Assembly: GCF_023101765.2 (NCBI RefSeq)
Contig: NC_064215.1
Location: 7,440,001-7,504,000, forward strand
Reading direction: 5' to 3'
DNA length: 64,000 nt
From: Spodoptera frugiperda
Lineage: Eukaryota > Arthropoda > Insecta > Lepidoptera > Noctuidae
Shown here: piece by piece, positions 50,942 through 63,700 of the stretch
How the letters are laid out: every line of letters starts with the position of its first letter
Position numbering within the stretch: the stretch's first letter is position 1
Translations under genes and position numbers: made by a program
The notes under the pieces: generated by a model
Databases searched by the model: none
Seen by the model: only the letters and a program-made list of their open reading frames with translations
Told to the model about the DNA's origin: nothing

Positions 50942-51615
50942 GGGATGAAACTTTTTAGAAAAGTGTAAGTGACATTTAGGTATACTTTTATGTTTTAGAC
51001 ACTGAATACCGTTTAGTATTCTAGTCTACTTATTTTGAAATGTAATCCTTCATTAAGGTTTTCTTTTCCCAGTCATTGTGATAATAATCGGTCTGCCAAT
51101 TTATTTTATTGTGGTTAAATTAATTACAAAATTATAATTCGGAATTTTTTTAGGTCGTCCCTTCAGTTTATAATATACATTTGAGCTTTATTTATGTAAG
51201 GCAACTATATTCTGTATGAAACCATCTATATGACTCCTATTTTTCATGTATCTTACACATAAACTAATATCCAAAGTCAAAGAATGAATATTTATTTAAT
51301 AGGAATAATAAATAGTGGCGTAGGCGTTTCGTAGCCCGCTACGAAAATTAGGGAGCGTTCGTAGCACTTCAATTAGGAGTCCCATTGAATTTCATTTATC
51401 CATTATCTAATTAGTTTTTGCTTTCGTTTTTTAATACGTGTAAGTAATTGATATAGGTATATATAACATCAAGTCTTTTAATCCTCGAAATGGTAGAAAA
51501 AGATGCACATTCAATGTAACACCTACTTTTCTCCAGTTTCCTTATGAGTCAGAGGAAGTAGGTAATAAAGATATTTGTAACCATTGAACATAAATCCAGA
51601 TCATGTGCGATCGAC
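50942..51615. other. Noncoding stretch
   Basis: No coding region or known repeat recognised. Confidence 0.4.
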
Positions 51616-51705
51616 AAAACTCAATAATATTTTACCCGACTCGGGAATCGAACCCAATAAGTGTCAATTTGCGACCCCTCGGTCAGCAAAGCAGTCAAAT
51701 GCAAT
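51616..51705 (-). repeat. tRNA-like SINE fragment
   Basis: On the minus strand GACCGAGGGGTCGCAAATTG, ATTGGGTTCGATTCCCGAGT, CGGGTAAAATATTATTGAG includes a B-box-like GGTTCGATTCC. It is not part of a foldable tRNA. It matches the tRNA-related part of a lepidopteran repeat that usually continues GGCAAAGTATTACTGGG. The rest is decayed. Confidence 0.5.
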
Positions 51706-52034
51706 AATTAGATTAATTAATTATATCAATGTTTACTTAATTTTTGTGGTGACTATATTTGTTCCTTCGTAGCCGTAGGAATTGCTACGATATTATTTTG
51801 TGATAAAAATATATTGCTTTGCTGTGATTATTTTATTTCCTTAGATTATTTTACTTTATAGGAGATATATCAGGAGGATCTGTTTAATGTAGTTACTTAA
51901 TTAGTGTTTATCATTTGGATATCAAATAGGTACTAATTATAATGTAGATTTAAAATCATTCGACTTAAGATTCATTAACGAAAGTTTTATCAAATGATGT
52001 ATCTGTAATTGAATACGGAGGAAATAAAAGAGGT

Positions 52035-53219
52035 TGTATAGAATTAAGATTTTTTTTATTTTTCTGTTTCATTGTACTGGTACTTAATAAAAATCAGTGC
52101 ACAATTTATAAAACTAAATAATAAAGGAAAATGTGTGTGAATAAGTTCGTGAAATGCAACCAAAGACTGATACTATTTGTGACACAATGTTGTAAGGTTA
52201 GCTGCCTGCGGTCAGATTTATATAAAGTGACAGTGAAACAATCACACTTCGTCCCTCACATCTACCAACAACGCTTAGTATTTTGATCATTATTAACGCA
52301 CCTCAACTAAAACTATAACAGTCTATTTAAAATTATAATACACCATAAGTAATAATTATGTATATAAAGATAATTAAAGCATCTTCACCTTAAAATCGAA
52401 ATAAAATCATAAAACGTATCAAATCGATAAATTTTCAGTTAAATTTTATATTCATTTACTTTTATTACATACACTATTTACATATTGTAACGTGCTAAAC
52501 ACAAATCATAAGTTAATAATAGAAAATTTGCGTAAAGCACTCACATAATATATTTTTATTAGAAACAAAATCGCCATGCAAAATCACACTCATGAAATAA
52601 TAACTTAAAATAATATAATATACGTGGATCGACTTTCAATCGACCCACTTCTTTGATATAAATGGAAGCATTAGTTTTTTAACTAAAAGATACAATACAT
52701 AATAGTGACATTTTCTAAGAAAAAAAAAGATTTTTACAAAATTGAAAGACTACAGCATTTTGTACGTGAAGTGTTCTGAATAGTATTAAGAATCTATTTG
52801 TTACAAAATATATAATCTTTTGACGGACAGGACGTCCAATGGGTGTACCACAAAATCACTCAACATACTTATTTACAAACATGGAAAATTTACATTCATT
52901 AGTCTACTAACTATCTAGTAAAGCTTTTTACATAAAACATTATAACAAAACAACCCGCGACGCTCCGGGGCCGCCGGCCGCCGGCGCCGCGGCCGATTGC
53001 ATTGCAATGCTCAAGTCTTCTGCGTGTAATGCCACAAACAATTACATTAAAGTAGTTTACTGATCCTAACGAGATCGTGCATAGGATATCATCTTCGGAG
53101 ATGATGTTCACTGGAACTGGAGTCGGGCGCTCCCGTGCCGGCCCGGGGCGACCTCCGTCGCCACTCGAGGTATATAAACATTACCATAACTTATATTGTC
53201 TTTCTTAACTTAACACCAT
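52035..53219 (-). other. emc: emc 3' untranslated region with alternative poly(A) signals
   Basis: Sequence downstream of the emc stop codon on the minus strand. AATAAA hexamers on that strand lie at 52560-52555, 52466-52461 and 52060-52055, allowing transcripts with about 0.7, 0.8 or 1.2 kb of 3'UTR. Motifs of the kind that mediate microRNA repression of Notch-pathway transcripts in flies are present: K-box cores TGTGAT at 52588-52583 and 52246-52241, and a Brd-box AGCTTTA at 52925-52919. A GC-rich self-complementary segment (about 52969-52995) could form a strong hairpin in the RNA. The actual cleavage site is unknown. Confidence 0.6.
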
Positions 53220-53261
53220 TTAGCAAGAGGGCCTGTCCAGCTGATTGTGCTTTTCTGGCGT
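53220..53261 (-). CDS. emc: emc second (terminal) coding exon
   Basis: A minus-strand acceptor TTTGTTACAG at about 53271-53262 is followed by 14 codons ending in TAA at 53222-53220, encoding TPEKHNQLDRPSC. The first exon ends on a codon boundary, so joining 57090 to 53261 keeps frame and gives a 141-residue protein. A short second coding exon after the HLH exon matches the layout of animal Id genes, in which a single intron falls just after the HLH. This exon is too short for ORF callers and was inferred from splice-site and frame agreement. Another acceptor remains possible. Confidence 0.75.
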   Translation of the reverse strand, partial: TPEKHNQLDRPSC

Positions 53262-56200
53262 CTGTAACAAAGAAAACAAATACATCAGTATGATATTGCC
53301 AACGGTTTACAATCGGTGTATTGTTTAAGAGTCAATTTGATTTGAGAACAGAAGGAAAGCCCATGTAATCGCTAGCGAGGGTGAAGCTACCAATGATTGC
53401 ACAGATGCGCGCGCACATGTAACCTACCCCTAACATCTGACACGTTCGCCGCGTAATAATTATGCTATGAAAACTAAAGCTTGTTTAGTAAAGTTATTAT
53501 AATGTAAGCGATAGGAACAATTTTTATTTATTACGCCCAATAAAGTCTCCCTCGTCGTTTTAGTGTTATTAGTGATTGCGACAAATAGTATCGTGTGGCA
53601 CATGCGCATCCCGCGCCCGCCCGCGTCCGGCCATCTGTCACCACATATGCGTTCATTTCAACAATGTTTTAATTCATTAGTGCCCGGACAATGGGCCTCC
53701 TGTTTGTTTTAATATAATAAGTCAGTAAAGAACAGTTTGTTGGCTAAAACATGGACTAGAAAGTCATAAAACATTTTGGGTGCGTTGAGTGAGACTTTTT
53801 CCAGCAGATGGAGGACGGTGGCAATTTCAGTGTGACTTTCCGAGTATCAGCGAGTGTTAGATTACGGCTTCCCGTCCGTGCACATCCGCGACACAGCTGA
53901 ACGGCCGCACGTGGCCACACCCTATTTACGGACACATACCGAAGGGAGAGCACACATGTCCTGAACGGATCGGGACATTGCGAGTGCGCACACGTGAAAT
54001 CCCTTTATGAGACGAGTATTGTCGGTCGGATAATGAATAGGTATGTTCAGTGTTCGTCGCATTTATTTAGCTATCCGGCCACCGGCGCCGTCACGTGTGT
54101 TCACACGCAGCTGCGAGCGACCGTTACCCGCACAATGCCCTCGATCGATCCGTCGTCGATGGAATCCAAGTGATCGGCGAAATCGCTGCACGTGTGCAGG
54201 CGCTGCCGCGCTGGCGAGACATTTCGCGGTGAAGTTGCATTGTCTACTTGCCGACGCTGTGCGGTTTATTAGTTCGGAGAAGCGTAAAGGTGCTCGTAAA
54301 ACTTTCACGTGCGCGATTTATGCGCGAGGTGCGCGGAGACAAAGATATTCAGAGGAGCGGGAGAGTGTGGGCGTGCAGCCGCGGACACCTGGCGGCTCGT
54401 TAGTGTCGCCTGTCGGATGGACCGGCCGAGCCGCCGCGCGCCGCCGCTGCCCCTGCGTGGGCGAACGACGCGCGACGCCTGCTGCTCATATATCGCTTAC
54501 CTACCTAGTAGGTACCACACCGAGAACACTTGTTTGCACATAATGCAATTATTATTTACTTGGTTTAAATTGGCTTCAGGCGCAAGATAAATATTAATGT
54601 TCGATTGCTTAGTTCGTGTCGATTAACAGTAGGGGTCCTTAAATTGGTAACGAAAGGCAACATGCGGGCCAGTAATTGGATGATTAAGTGATATTGACAA
54701 ACTATACTTTGTAGACTAGTGCCTTTCTCTTGGTAAACGATTGGGAACGAATCATTCATAATGTGTTAGTCTATGAATTTCGTATCTGATATGATTATTA
54801 TAAATAGGGTTGCTCCCTTTATGTGAATCAAAGAGGGGGTGCCACCGCAGCGGATTACACGCCTAACAATCGTCATTACGGTACTTAGCAGCTTATTATG
54901 GTTGAAGTGTAAAGTCAAACAAGAACAAAAGGGCGCATAGGGTAACTAGCTCGATACATACTAAGTTAGAAAACGACAATGAAGGTGGTTTTAGAGAGCA
55001 GTATCAAAAGAGCAGAGTGGATTGATCTCACGGCCTTTCGAACGCGGCGGCCGAGCAGCTGCAGGCTACAATTACGGTCGCCGTGGTAGAACGTGGCGTA
55101 TGCTCGTGACCGGAGGTTTGTGGCACACGGCTCACGATGGCCCACGAGATACCGTCGTGAAATGCCGCCTCACGACCACCACGATGGAGATACAAATACC
55201 AGCACGATCGCTCCGAGCCGAGCTATTCTTTCTAAGCGACTAATTTCTTGTTAAGTAGGAAACGATGATCAAGTTGTCCGAGATGAATGTCCTTGTGCGA
55301 ATGAATATTCTACATTTTGTATTCAAGAATGCGGCCAGATTAGTCGACATTCCAATAATATTGTAGGCGGTATATTAGTAAATATCTGGGGATATCGCGA
55401 TACTGCCGGCGCCCGACGTTAATTAGTACGTGTTTGTTGTTTCTGTTTTGTTGCTATGTGGTCCATGGAACTCAACTGTTGTAGTTGTTTATAAAAGGAT
55501 TAAGGATGAGAAGAATGAATACGGGGAAGGTTTTAAGTATAATCGGTACCATCGTTTTGAAACATTACGGAGTTGTTATACCAATGAAGTAAAGACTTAA
55601 ATTATCTCTTACAATCGTAAAAACGCGAAGTATTGCGCAGTTTAACGATTTATGACGTGAACGTGGTTATACATTAGCCACGCCATTATATGGTGACTCT
55701 CAGTGTCGTTCGTCGTGAGTGAGCAAGGTACCGAACCATTGCTCACAGTACAGCTGAATATAATTTAAAATTGTAGTGCATTTGTCGTCTTCTACGTGAC
55801 ACTTGCGTCGCTGTAAATACAGCAGGCACGTTGCGTCTCTTAAATCACGCTTGTTTTGAACATTTCCCTCGGTTCCAACTACTGGCAGTGATTAAAATTT
55901 ACGTGGCGCGACCAAGTATTAACGAGCGCGCAATGCGCCTGGGGCTCGTAATCGCAAAGCGCACGAATAAATCCTGCGAGATGCACCTGCCGCATGCCGC
56001 GCCTCGCGACCAGACAACAGCGCTCAATGCGACCTGCAGCATTTTTAGTAGTCGTACAGCGACCAACGTCTAATTGCGTACGTACGGACGTCGGCGACGG
56101 CAACTTTGTTAATGTTCTGTCACGGTAAATGGGAATGACGAAATGGCAATCACACACAGGTGTCAGGCGGAATGTTAAACGACCAAGATAAATATGTGTT

Positions 56201-57089
56201 GAATATTCAGATTGTGTGTCAGTACACGGTCGTTTACGCGGCGCCGGCGCAGGTGGCCGCGCTTCAAGGCTGAAATTCAAAACAGCAGTCACGCATGCGT
56301 GAACAGTGGTTTACACTGAGACTGCTTATTTACCGAAACTATGATTTCATAATGAAACACAGATGATCAGTAAGCCGCGATGTTTATTTAACGATCTTAT
56401 TTGAAAATAGATAATTAAGGCCGCAATAAATATTCCCAGGCGATTGAAGATAGTTTACGAGACGACAGGTTTACTGATGATTTAACAATCGATATTTTGG
56501 CATGTCTAACAGTTTCAAATGGAGCATAGTGTCACCTACAGGTATTAATGGGGGTTTGCAATAATAATCGCGATGGTGATGCGTGCCGGTGTGTTGTGAA
56601 ACTCTGCATCTCCGCTTTTACCTTCCCGCGCTTGCGAAACACGCAGGTGCGCGCGCGCGCCGCAAAAACACCGACACGACCGATTTCATTTACTTTTTAT
56701 GCAATAGTAGGTATCTCTCGTACTAACTAGTGCACAGCTACATTATCTCTACTACTGAAAGCCGCTAATAGCCGCCGCGCATGATGTTTGATTTAGCTAC
56801 ATTTGTTATTGTAAGTTAACTTTCTACTTTGGTAAATAACGATTAAGTTAAAGTGTTAGACTGTTAGTTGTTTGTTGCGTTAAACGTTTATTTTAATATA
56901 CATAGATATTTGGTTTCCGTTTATTTTGAGAGTTTAATTATTAGTATTTACAGCATTGGTTTATTTCGTTTCTACGATGTGGAACTTAGGGGATACTTTA
57001 GCGAGCGATTACATGGTAAGTTAAATAGAATTTTGTGAATTAGTTACTACGCGCAATGGATGTTAAGAAGAGTGGAAATAGAAACTTAC
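53262..57089 (-). other. emc: emc intron (3828 bp), with GC-rich candidate regulatory segments
   Basis: Bounded by GTAAGT at 57089-57084 and TTGTTACAG ending at 53262. It contains no recognisable gene. A GC-rich segment at about 54040-54490 carries several CACGTG E-boxes (near 54094, 54190 and 54308), and a second GC-rich stretch lies at about 55020-55210. A 166-codon plus-strand frame at 54043-54543 is arginine-rich and looks like a composition artefact. Intronic enhancers are plausible for this developmental regulator. Confidence 0.7.
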
Positions 57090-57473
57090 GGTTGGTGTTC
57101 TGTGTTCTTGACTGGGGGCGGTTTTGCGCAGGATGGTATTGGGCGCGGCGCGGGGTCCGAGCGGGCGCCGGTGTGGGCGAGGCTGCGGCGCCGCGCAAGC
57201 CGGGCTGGCCAACGCACCTTCGGCGTCAAACTGCTCCATGGCGGGGTGGTTCTCCAGCGCTGACTGGAGATCACAGATGTAGTCGATCACGTGCTGGATC
57301 ACTTCCAGCTTGGAGATCTTTCTGTTTTTGGGCATGAAGGGCACCAGGTCCTGCAGTTTAGACAGGTACATCTGGATCTCGGCGTTCTCGCCGTCCCGGT
57401 GCCGCTGCACACGGCCGCTGGCGATGGCGGGCACGGAGGCGCCGGTCGCGCACACTGCTGTTATCGCTTTCAT
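57090..57473 (-). CDS. emc: Extra macrochaetae / Id-type HLH protein, first coding exon
   Basis: The minus strand from ATG 57473 encodes 128 residues before a strong donor (ACC|GTAAGT at 57090/57089). Residues 29-71 form an HLH domain: helix 1 AEIQMYLSKLQDLVPFMP, a short loop NRKISK, and helix 2 LEVIQHVIDYICDLQSALE. There is no DNA-binding basic region before helix 1. This is the Emc/Id class, which dimerises with bHLH activators (Daughterless, Achaete-Scute type) and blocks their DNA binding, in nucleus and cytoplasm. The start MKAITAVCATGAS resembles the conserved fly Emc N terminus. An in-frame TAA at 57491-57489 and only a GTG at 57488 rule out a longer ATG start. AAAT before the ATG is a fair insect context. 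After the HLH the protein is proline/alanine/arginine-rich (residues 90-128) and poorly conserved. Unspliced read-through would add eight residues and stop. Confidence 0.96.
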
Positions 57474-57556
57474 ATTTGTGACTGTCACTTAACACGAACA
57501 CTGGGTCGGAACAAAACACGAGCGCGTACGTGCGTCGGGCGCGGGTTGCGAGCGAG

Positions 57557-57592
57557 GAATGAGGAGATGCGCGTAGCGGGCTAGTATTTATG
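57557..57592 (-). promoter_or_regulatory. emc: emc core promoter (TATA-like box plus initiator)
   Basis: On the minus strand CATAAATA (57592-57585) precedes a TCATTC initiator (57562-57557). The T of the box lies 30 bp from the initiator A at 57560, which is the canonical spacing. The predicted leader is 87 nt, has no upstream ATG, and runs to the emc ATG at 57473. Confidence 0.7.
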
Positions 57593-57745
57593 GGCGCTGG
57601 TGGGGCGCGGGGCGGCGCCGGGCGGTCCAATGGGCGCGCGGGGCGGGGGCGGGGGCGGCGAAGCCTGATTTTTCCCATGGCGGGCGGTGGGCGCCGCGTC
57701 TGCCGCGCTGGGCGGCCCTGAGTAAGGCCGTTGCGCTCGTGACAT
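57593..57745 (-). promoter_or_regulatory. emc: emc proximal upstream region, GC-box and Su(H)-like site
   Basis: Very GC-rich sequence with tandem GGGGCGGGGG-type boxes (57640-57660). It also holds ATGGGAA at 57678-57672 on the minus strand, fitting the loose Su(H) consensus RTGRGAR. Emc is a Notch-responsive gene in flies, so a Su(H) site is plausible. A single seven-base match is weak evidence on its own. Confidence 0.45.
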
Positions 57746-60700
57746 GCACTTTGTCCTGTCTGTAATCTTGTTTATTTCTGGGTTCTTAATTATTACGATG
57801 TTTGTTTGTTTATCTTATATTCTACGTGTGTTACGTAAGATTGGTATTTTGTAGTGCCTTAAAGTTAAAACAAGGACGTTAACTTATCAACAAAACAAAT
57901 AATGCCACTCCGGACGATTAGTCTCTTGTAAAGAAGTATAACTTGACAAAGTTGACTAATGATATAATTGTATCGATGTATTTTGATAAGCTTCACTTCA
58001 TTGTTTATTACAATTTTTGAACTTAATTTAATTTTTACAGGAAGTATAATACAATACCACAAAAATACAAACATCTTCGTAAATATAGAGTACTAAGGGT
58101 TGTCACATACTCAGATAATACCTACTTGCTCGTACATGAGTAGGTAATATGATTTACCTTTTGACTTTAGATATTCACCAAGTTAAGGGGGGTGTTTATG
58201 GCTGTGAGAATATATGAGACGGTGGGGGAGGGGGGAGTAGGCTGCAGGGGTGACGAACAATGGGTGAACGTGAAGGCATCCACTTGTCGCGCTCCCACGG
58301 CGACAGGTCCCGGAGGCTGCGCCGGCGCAGAAAAAATCACCTTTGAGATTTGAGACCTTTATTCCTTTCAATTTAAATTGTAGACACATAAATCTATGTT
58401 ATTGAAATATAATTGTTCTGTTATTTTATAGTTTGTGAGGTGTTAACATTTTAATTTGAATTTAGCACAGTACTTTTCGTAATCTTAATTATGTTTTTTC
58501 TTATTAAATATCATTTAGGTAGTAGTAGATATCGCCCAATATTGATTATTATCAAAACTAAATAAAAAAAAAACAACTTAAAATATCAGATTATGCCTCT
58601 ATAGTAGGTAAAGTAGTAGGACATAAACTTAAAGAATGTCCAAGTTATTTTTTTAACGTAATTCAGATCCTGCTTGACGGGTCACTAAAACACACCGCTA
58701 TAATTAATCAAAACAGTTTTAATCTGGCAATAACATTTTAAAACGCCATGTGCCAATTATTTTTGTAGTAAAAAAAGTAATGAGCGTGCAATAACTACTT
58801 TTTTGAACGTATTATATTGGAGATATTAAATTAAGTTGGATATTTAGTTGATTTTCAAATGTCGACAACCGTTATAAAATCTCAAGAATGAACAAATATT
58901 CGTGTAAACTGTTGATACATGTCACTTGTTTATTTAGCGTACGGAATAAATGTTTTTCTTTCTTTAGACGTAAATAATTATGCAAATAAACAATGCAGGA
59001 AGTTTTTAATACGCATATAGCGTTCAGTAACAAATCATTCAGACAAAATGTACCTTCTAGATAAAGTTTTTATATTTTAAAATAACAATCATCCGGAAAA
59101 AACTTTGGATTTGATTCTTTATGATACTCATCAATCATTAAAAGTAAAAAATGTGTTTTTTTCAGAATTCACTAATAAAATAAAACAGAGAACGTCCACA
59201 TTAGTTTACGTCGAACTATTTCATCCGTGACATCGTGATTTTTTTACTAAAATTGATGACTTGAAGCCGAGATTGTCACAAAACTGACGTAAACTTTAGG
59301 TAATGGACTAAGATTTATGTTTTACTACAAATTAATTAACTTACGGCGCTACTAATGGCTTAGGTATTTATATAACCGCTTTATCGTTTGACCACACAGA
59401 GGTCCAAATCGCAATAATAATGGACATAAAAAACGACGCGGCAAAAAGTCACGAGTCACCTTGAAGGCGGGAGTAAGGAACTCAGGTAGTGAATTGCTTC
59501 ATTTTGAGTTATTTGGACCGGCGTTTAACGTTATAATGTGATTCGATAAATTGGAACGTACGCTGGGACGTGACGAACAGTAAACGTATTGTTGGGATGC
59601 TGATGTCCGTTGAAACGAGTCTCGTTTGTTACGGAACTGTTCAAAAGGTGAACTTTATTTTTATTTAATCTCAGTATGATGAACGTTCTGATTTGTTACA
59701 TTTGAGCAGCTATGGATATGGTTGCGTGTTTTATTAAGTAACTTTCGGTTTCTACGAACCGAAGCGTTCTTTCAAACGACCTTATCATTTCAATAAAATT
59801 ATAACCATATGAAATTCGTGTTAAGATAATCAATAGCATGTAGACGTGTCGACACGGCTACCTGTGAAATTAGTTGTCGCGACGAAGAAATTTATTTGTG
59901 TCGGTGGACGTATTGTGTCCTCACGTTTCGTACTATTGTCCACTGGGCGATGGTCATTTCGCGTGTTGCTACACTCGGCACCTCGCCGTGCAATTGACGG
60001 AATATTGTTTTACTTGCACAGGTATCTTTGTAGGATTAAAAAAAAGTTTAAGAAAAAAATCAAGAGCCAGGTTGATTTCGGTCCTGAGCTTTTGGGTTCC
60101 ATTGGCTTTAGTCCTTTTTTAATCCTGTTAAATATTTTTGTTTTTTAATTTTTCAATACTTGCTTCTGTTTTATTTTATCTTCTTTTGAAATAAATTCTC
60201 AAGTGGTGCGAAAAAAGTCTACATTTCAAAGTGCATTTTATAGATTAATATTTTAGAAAGCACTAGTGTGCTTTAAGAATAACAGTTTATTCTAGACACA
60301 TTTGTTAAGCAGTATGCATGACTGGCTTTGATTTTATACATTTTATGCTTGAATGCGGAACCCAAAATTTGGAGACGATGAAAAAACAGTACAAGAGTAC
60401 ACGGACATAAACACGACGGAGTCCGAAACGATGACAATGCGTAAAATGTTTTTATGGCTGCGTAAATATTAAGTGTCCGACAGCAAAAAAATTCGTCAAC
60501 AGCCTTTGTTTGCAGGTGTCGCGCATTCTCATGCACCTTCAAATATACAAGTGTGAAATTAGTTGTAACGGAAATGCATGGTCCTATGATGATGTTACTG
60601 CAATTCTGCTTTTAAAACTACAATGTTGGCGACACAAAGGTTATTTGTGCTTACAGATTTACTTACCTTTTGATTGAGAAAACAAATAGACTATTGAGGT

Positions 60701-63700
60701 GGCAACGATATTGTTAATGTTTACCTCCCGGTAAGTTTCTCATGGTATTGCACGTCTTAGAATTTTTAACATAATTGCCTAAAACAGACTCCAGCTCTTC
60801 GCATCGCATATAAAAATAAGATTATTTGAATCACTATAAATCAAATAGAATAAGTGTCATTGTAATAATTAAAATTGTTTATTAAAATTATTATTATTGC
60901 CAAGTTGGTCCCGATTTTTTTGAAGCCCATGATTGCTAGCCAAATTAAAAGTATTCAAGGATCCAAGACCATGGACAGTAGAAAAAGAACAGAAAGTCAG
61001 ATATCTGGGTATTTGGAGTTTTATTATCTGTGCGTGTACCTAATGTACTTAAATAAAATTTATCATATCGATAACCGGGGCAACGATACCATGTATCTTT
61101 TGCTATTTTTTAATTCAGTCGTCATCATTGAGGCGGATTTATACTTTGTCGATGCATTAAACATGATTATACAGTGGAGCTCCTATGATTATAGAGATTG
61201 TTTTTAATTAAATAGTAGACGTGCGATTACAAGAAAATATTATCTAGCAACCTTGGATGCAGCATAGATCCATATAATTGCAAGATAAATAATGAAATGA
61301 GTAAATAGAAGATATTGCTGTACATTACTTGAGCATTCTATTTGTTGGATATCATTGTTCATAATGTATGAAGTCTTTCCATTAAGGTCTGTGCATTAGG
61401 CCGGGGTCCGGGGTGGAGCGTTTACCCTCGCGCGTGTCGTGGGAGTGCCGGACGCGTGCCGCTCCCATCACGCGATACACCCCGATTGATCAGTGTTATT
61501 TGTTACAATATTACTTATATTACTCCACGCATTGTGTACCCGCGGTTAAGTGTTGTTCAAAACAATAGTTCCAAGCGCTTTAAAAGACCCATTTGTTTAT
61601 GCTCAAAGGTAGGGGTGCGTTCCAATTGTTTGTCATTAAATTCGCATGTTGTTAATTTGTGTTTCGTAGCAGTCGTAGCGTCGTAGCGCTCATAATGTAG
61701 TAAGTAAAACAATATGGGAAATTAATTACGTACACAAATGGCAAATAGTTTTTTATTGACTTGATTCTATTAACATAGTTTAGGAATAGATAATGTCAGC
61801 TATACTTATCTATGTACGTTGTATCATTAGATAAATTGCAAAGAACGAAACCCAATATCGTAGGCATCGTAGCCAGCGGCCATAATCAGCCCTCAAACAA
61901 TATTGGCTAGCCGTTATTGTTCCTCGGCGTGTACTTATTGACAGAACAAACAGTTCGATCCGTGCGATACCCTCCGCTCCCACGGGAGGGCGCGAGAAAT
62001 CCCTTAATTCGGACAGTGCAGGTGCGGGCTCATTACGCGCTTTTCCGGCACGTGGCGGCGCGTGTACTGTGCACATATCGACTTTACTTTTGGGTTGAAT
62101 GCCTTGCACGCACTTAGAATATTGCTTTGATCGACATAGATTAATGAAACGCTATATATTGGTGCCTGTTATGTAGTAGATAGTCGCTTATATATGTTGT
62201 TGTATCGGTAATTCATACTGATTTGTTTAGCCCGTCTTAAGGCAGCGTCATGTCACTTAAGTGTTAAGTGAGGTTTGTTTGAGAATACGAAAATATCTTT
62301 CGCCGTGCCTTTTACAAGATACCTACCAACGAAACCTTAACCAACCATTATTTCATACCTGTGATTACCGACCATACAAGTTGTAATGTTTCGAAGTATT
62401 TCAAGCATTACATTTCACAGTGACCCAGACCCCTTAGTTCTCACGTTGCGTTAACTGAAGCCTCAAAAATCCGAATAAGGATGGAAAATTCAAAGTTCCG
62501 ATGGGAAGCGGTGATTTCTCGTGTGAACTGCGTGGCGTGGGAAGGCTGTTTGGCTGGCTCGGGTGGCTCGGGTCACAGGTCGGGATAATTACGAGCGAAG
62601 CCGAGCGCTCGCCGGCGTGCGCGCATCTCTACGGGGTGCGACTCACCACCGCCCGATATGGCGTGATTGCTACGTTCATTAAGTATTGTTTGATTTTGTT
62701 TTGTGTGTAACTGAAATCTATGGGGGTGTTTCTGTATAGCTACTATACCTAGACCTAGTTTTAGAAATGATTGTTAGTCTTATGTGTCCTTGGACATTTG
62801 GACATGTTTAATCACCTGGATTGAAATGGTTGTTTAATGGCTTTCGCAATCTTTACAGAGCTTTTAATCACATGTCAACCAAGGGTTTCTGTAACAACAT
62901 TTTGACTAAGCTTGCTAAGCAATGTCACCTGGTAGAAGTGAAAAACATTAATTTCCATGTATTGATAGTTACTTCGTGTGTAACTTAGGAGAGAATAATA
63001 CTTAACATGTTTCTCGATAAACTAACAACATACTTAAAAACTATTAAGCATAGATTAAAGTGGTATGCAGTAATCGTGAGAGTGGGTCTTCCCAAAGTAA
63101 ATCGCGCCATAATTTAGTTCGGAATACGAGCTTGCAGCCGTGAGACTGGAGGTGTTCCTGTGTGAACCGACCCGTGGGACCTCGAGACGCACCGAGAGGT
63201 CACGAACATAGCTTATGAACATGAGTAAAATATACCAAGACTTAATATTGATAATGAGCCACGAGTTACGACTTACAAGCATTCTTTACTTAATGCCTGC
63301 TAACACGCGTTTCATCATCCTAGTGTGATGCTCGACAAGACATGAATTAAATCCTGTATCGTTGTATCTACTAATGTCTCCAGTACAAAATAATCTTCTA
63401 TTAATCTGATTAATCTCTTCTTAACTACAACCCCAATCATGTTTATCATAATCAAACTGCTCTTTTTAAGTTAATGGTTATATCAATTTGATATAGCCGT
63501 CGCTTATCAACCCTGTCTGGAGATTAATAACATGGCTGCCATAGTGGGGGGGGTTTATTCGCAATAAGCGTAAAAGGCATTTAATAATGCAGACGTCCGT
63601 CCACGTGCGTGCATTGTGAACAAATACCTAGCAATCGTAGTAATGAAGGCGCGGGGGTGCGGGGGTGGTGCAAGGGCGGGGGGGACGCGTGGCGGTCACG

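Noticed and set aside
54043..54543. 166-codon plus-strand frame in the emc intron
   Set aside because: Arginine/proline/alanine-rich and lying in a GC island with other frames open. No family resemblance and antisense to the emc transcript.
57474..57488. Emc start extended by five codons
   Set aside because: The extended start would be GTG, not ATG, with an in-frame stop just before it. Eukaryotic initiation at ATG 57473 is far more likely.
57056..57678. Several plus- and minus-strand frames over the emc first exon and promoter
   Set aside because: Shadows of the emc coding exon or products of GC-rich promoter sequence.
61810..62109. 99-codon minus-strand frame upstream of emc
   Set aside because: Mixed composition with no recognised motif. 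Treated as chance.
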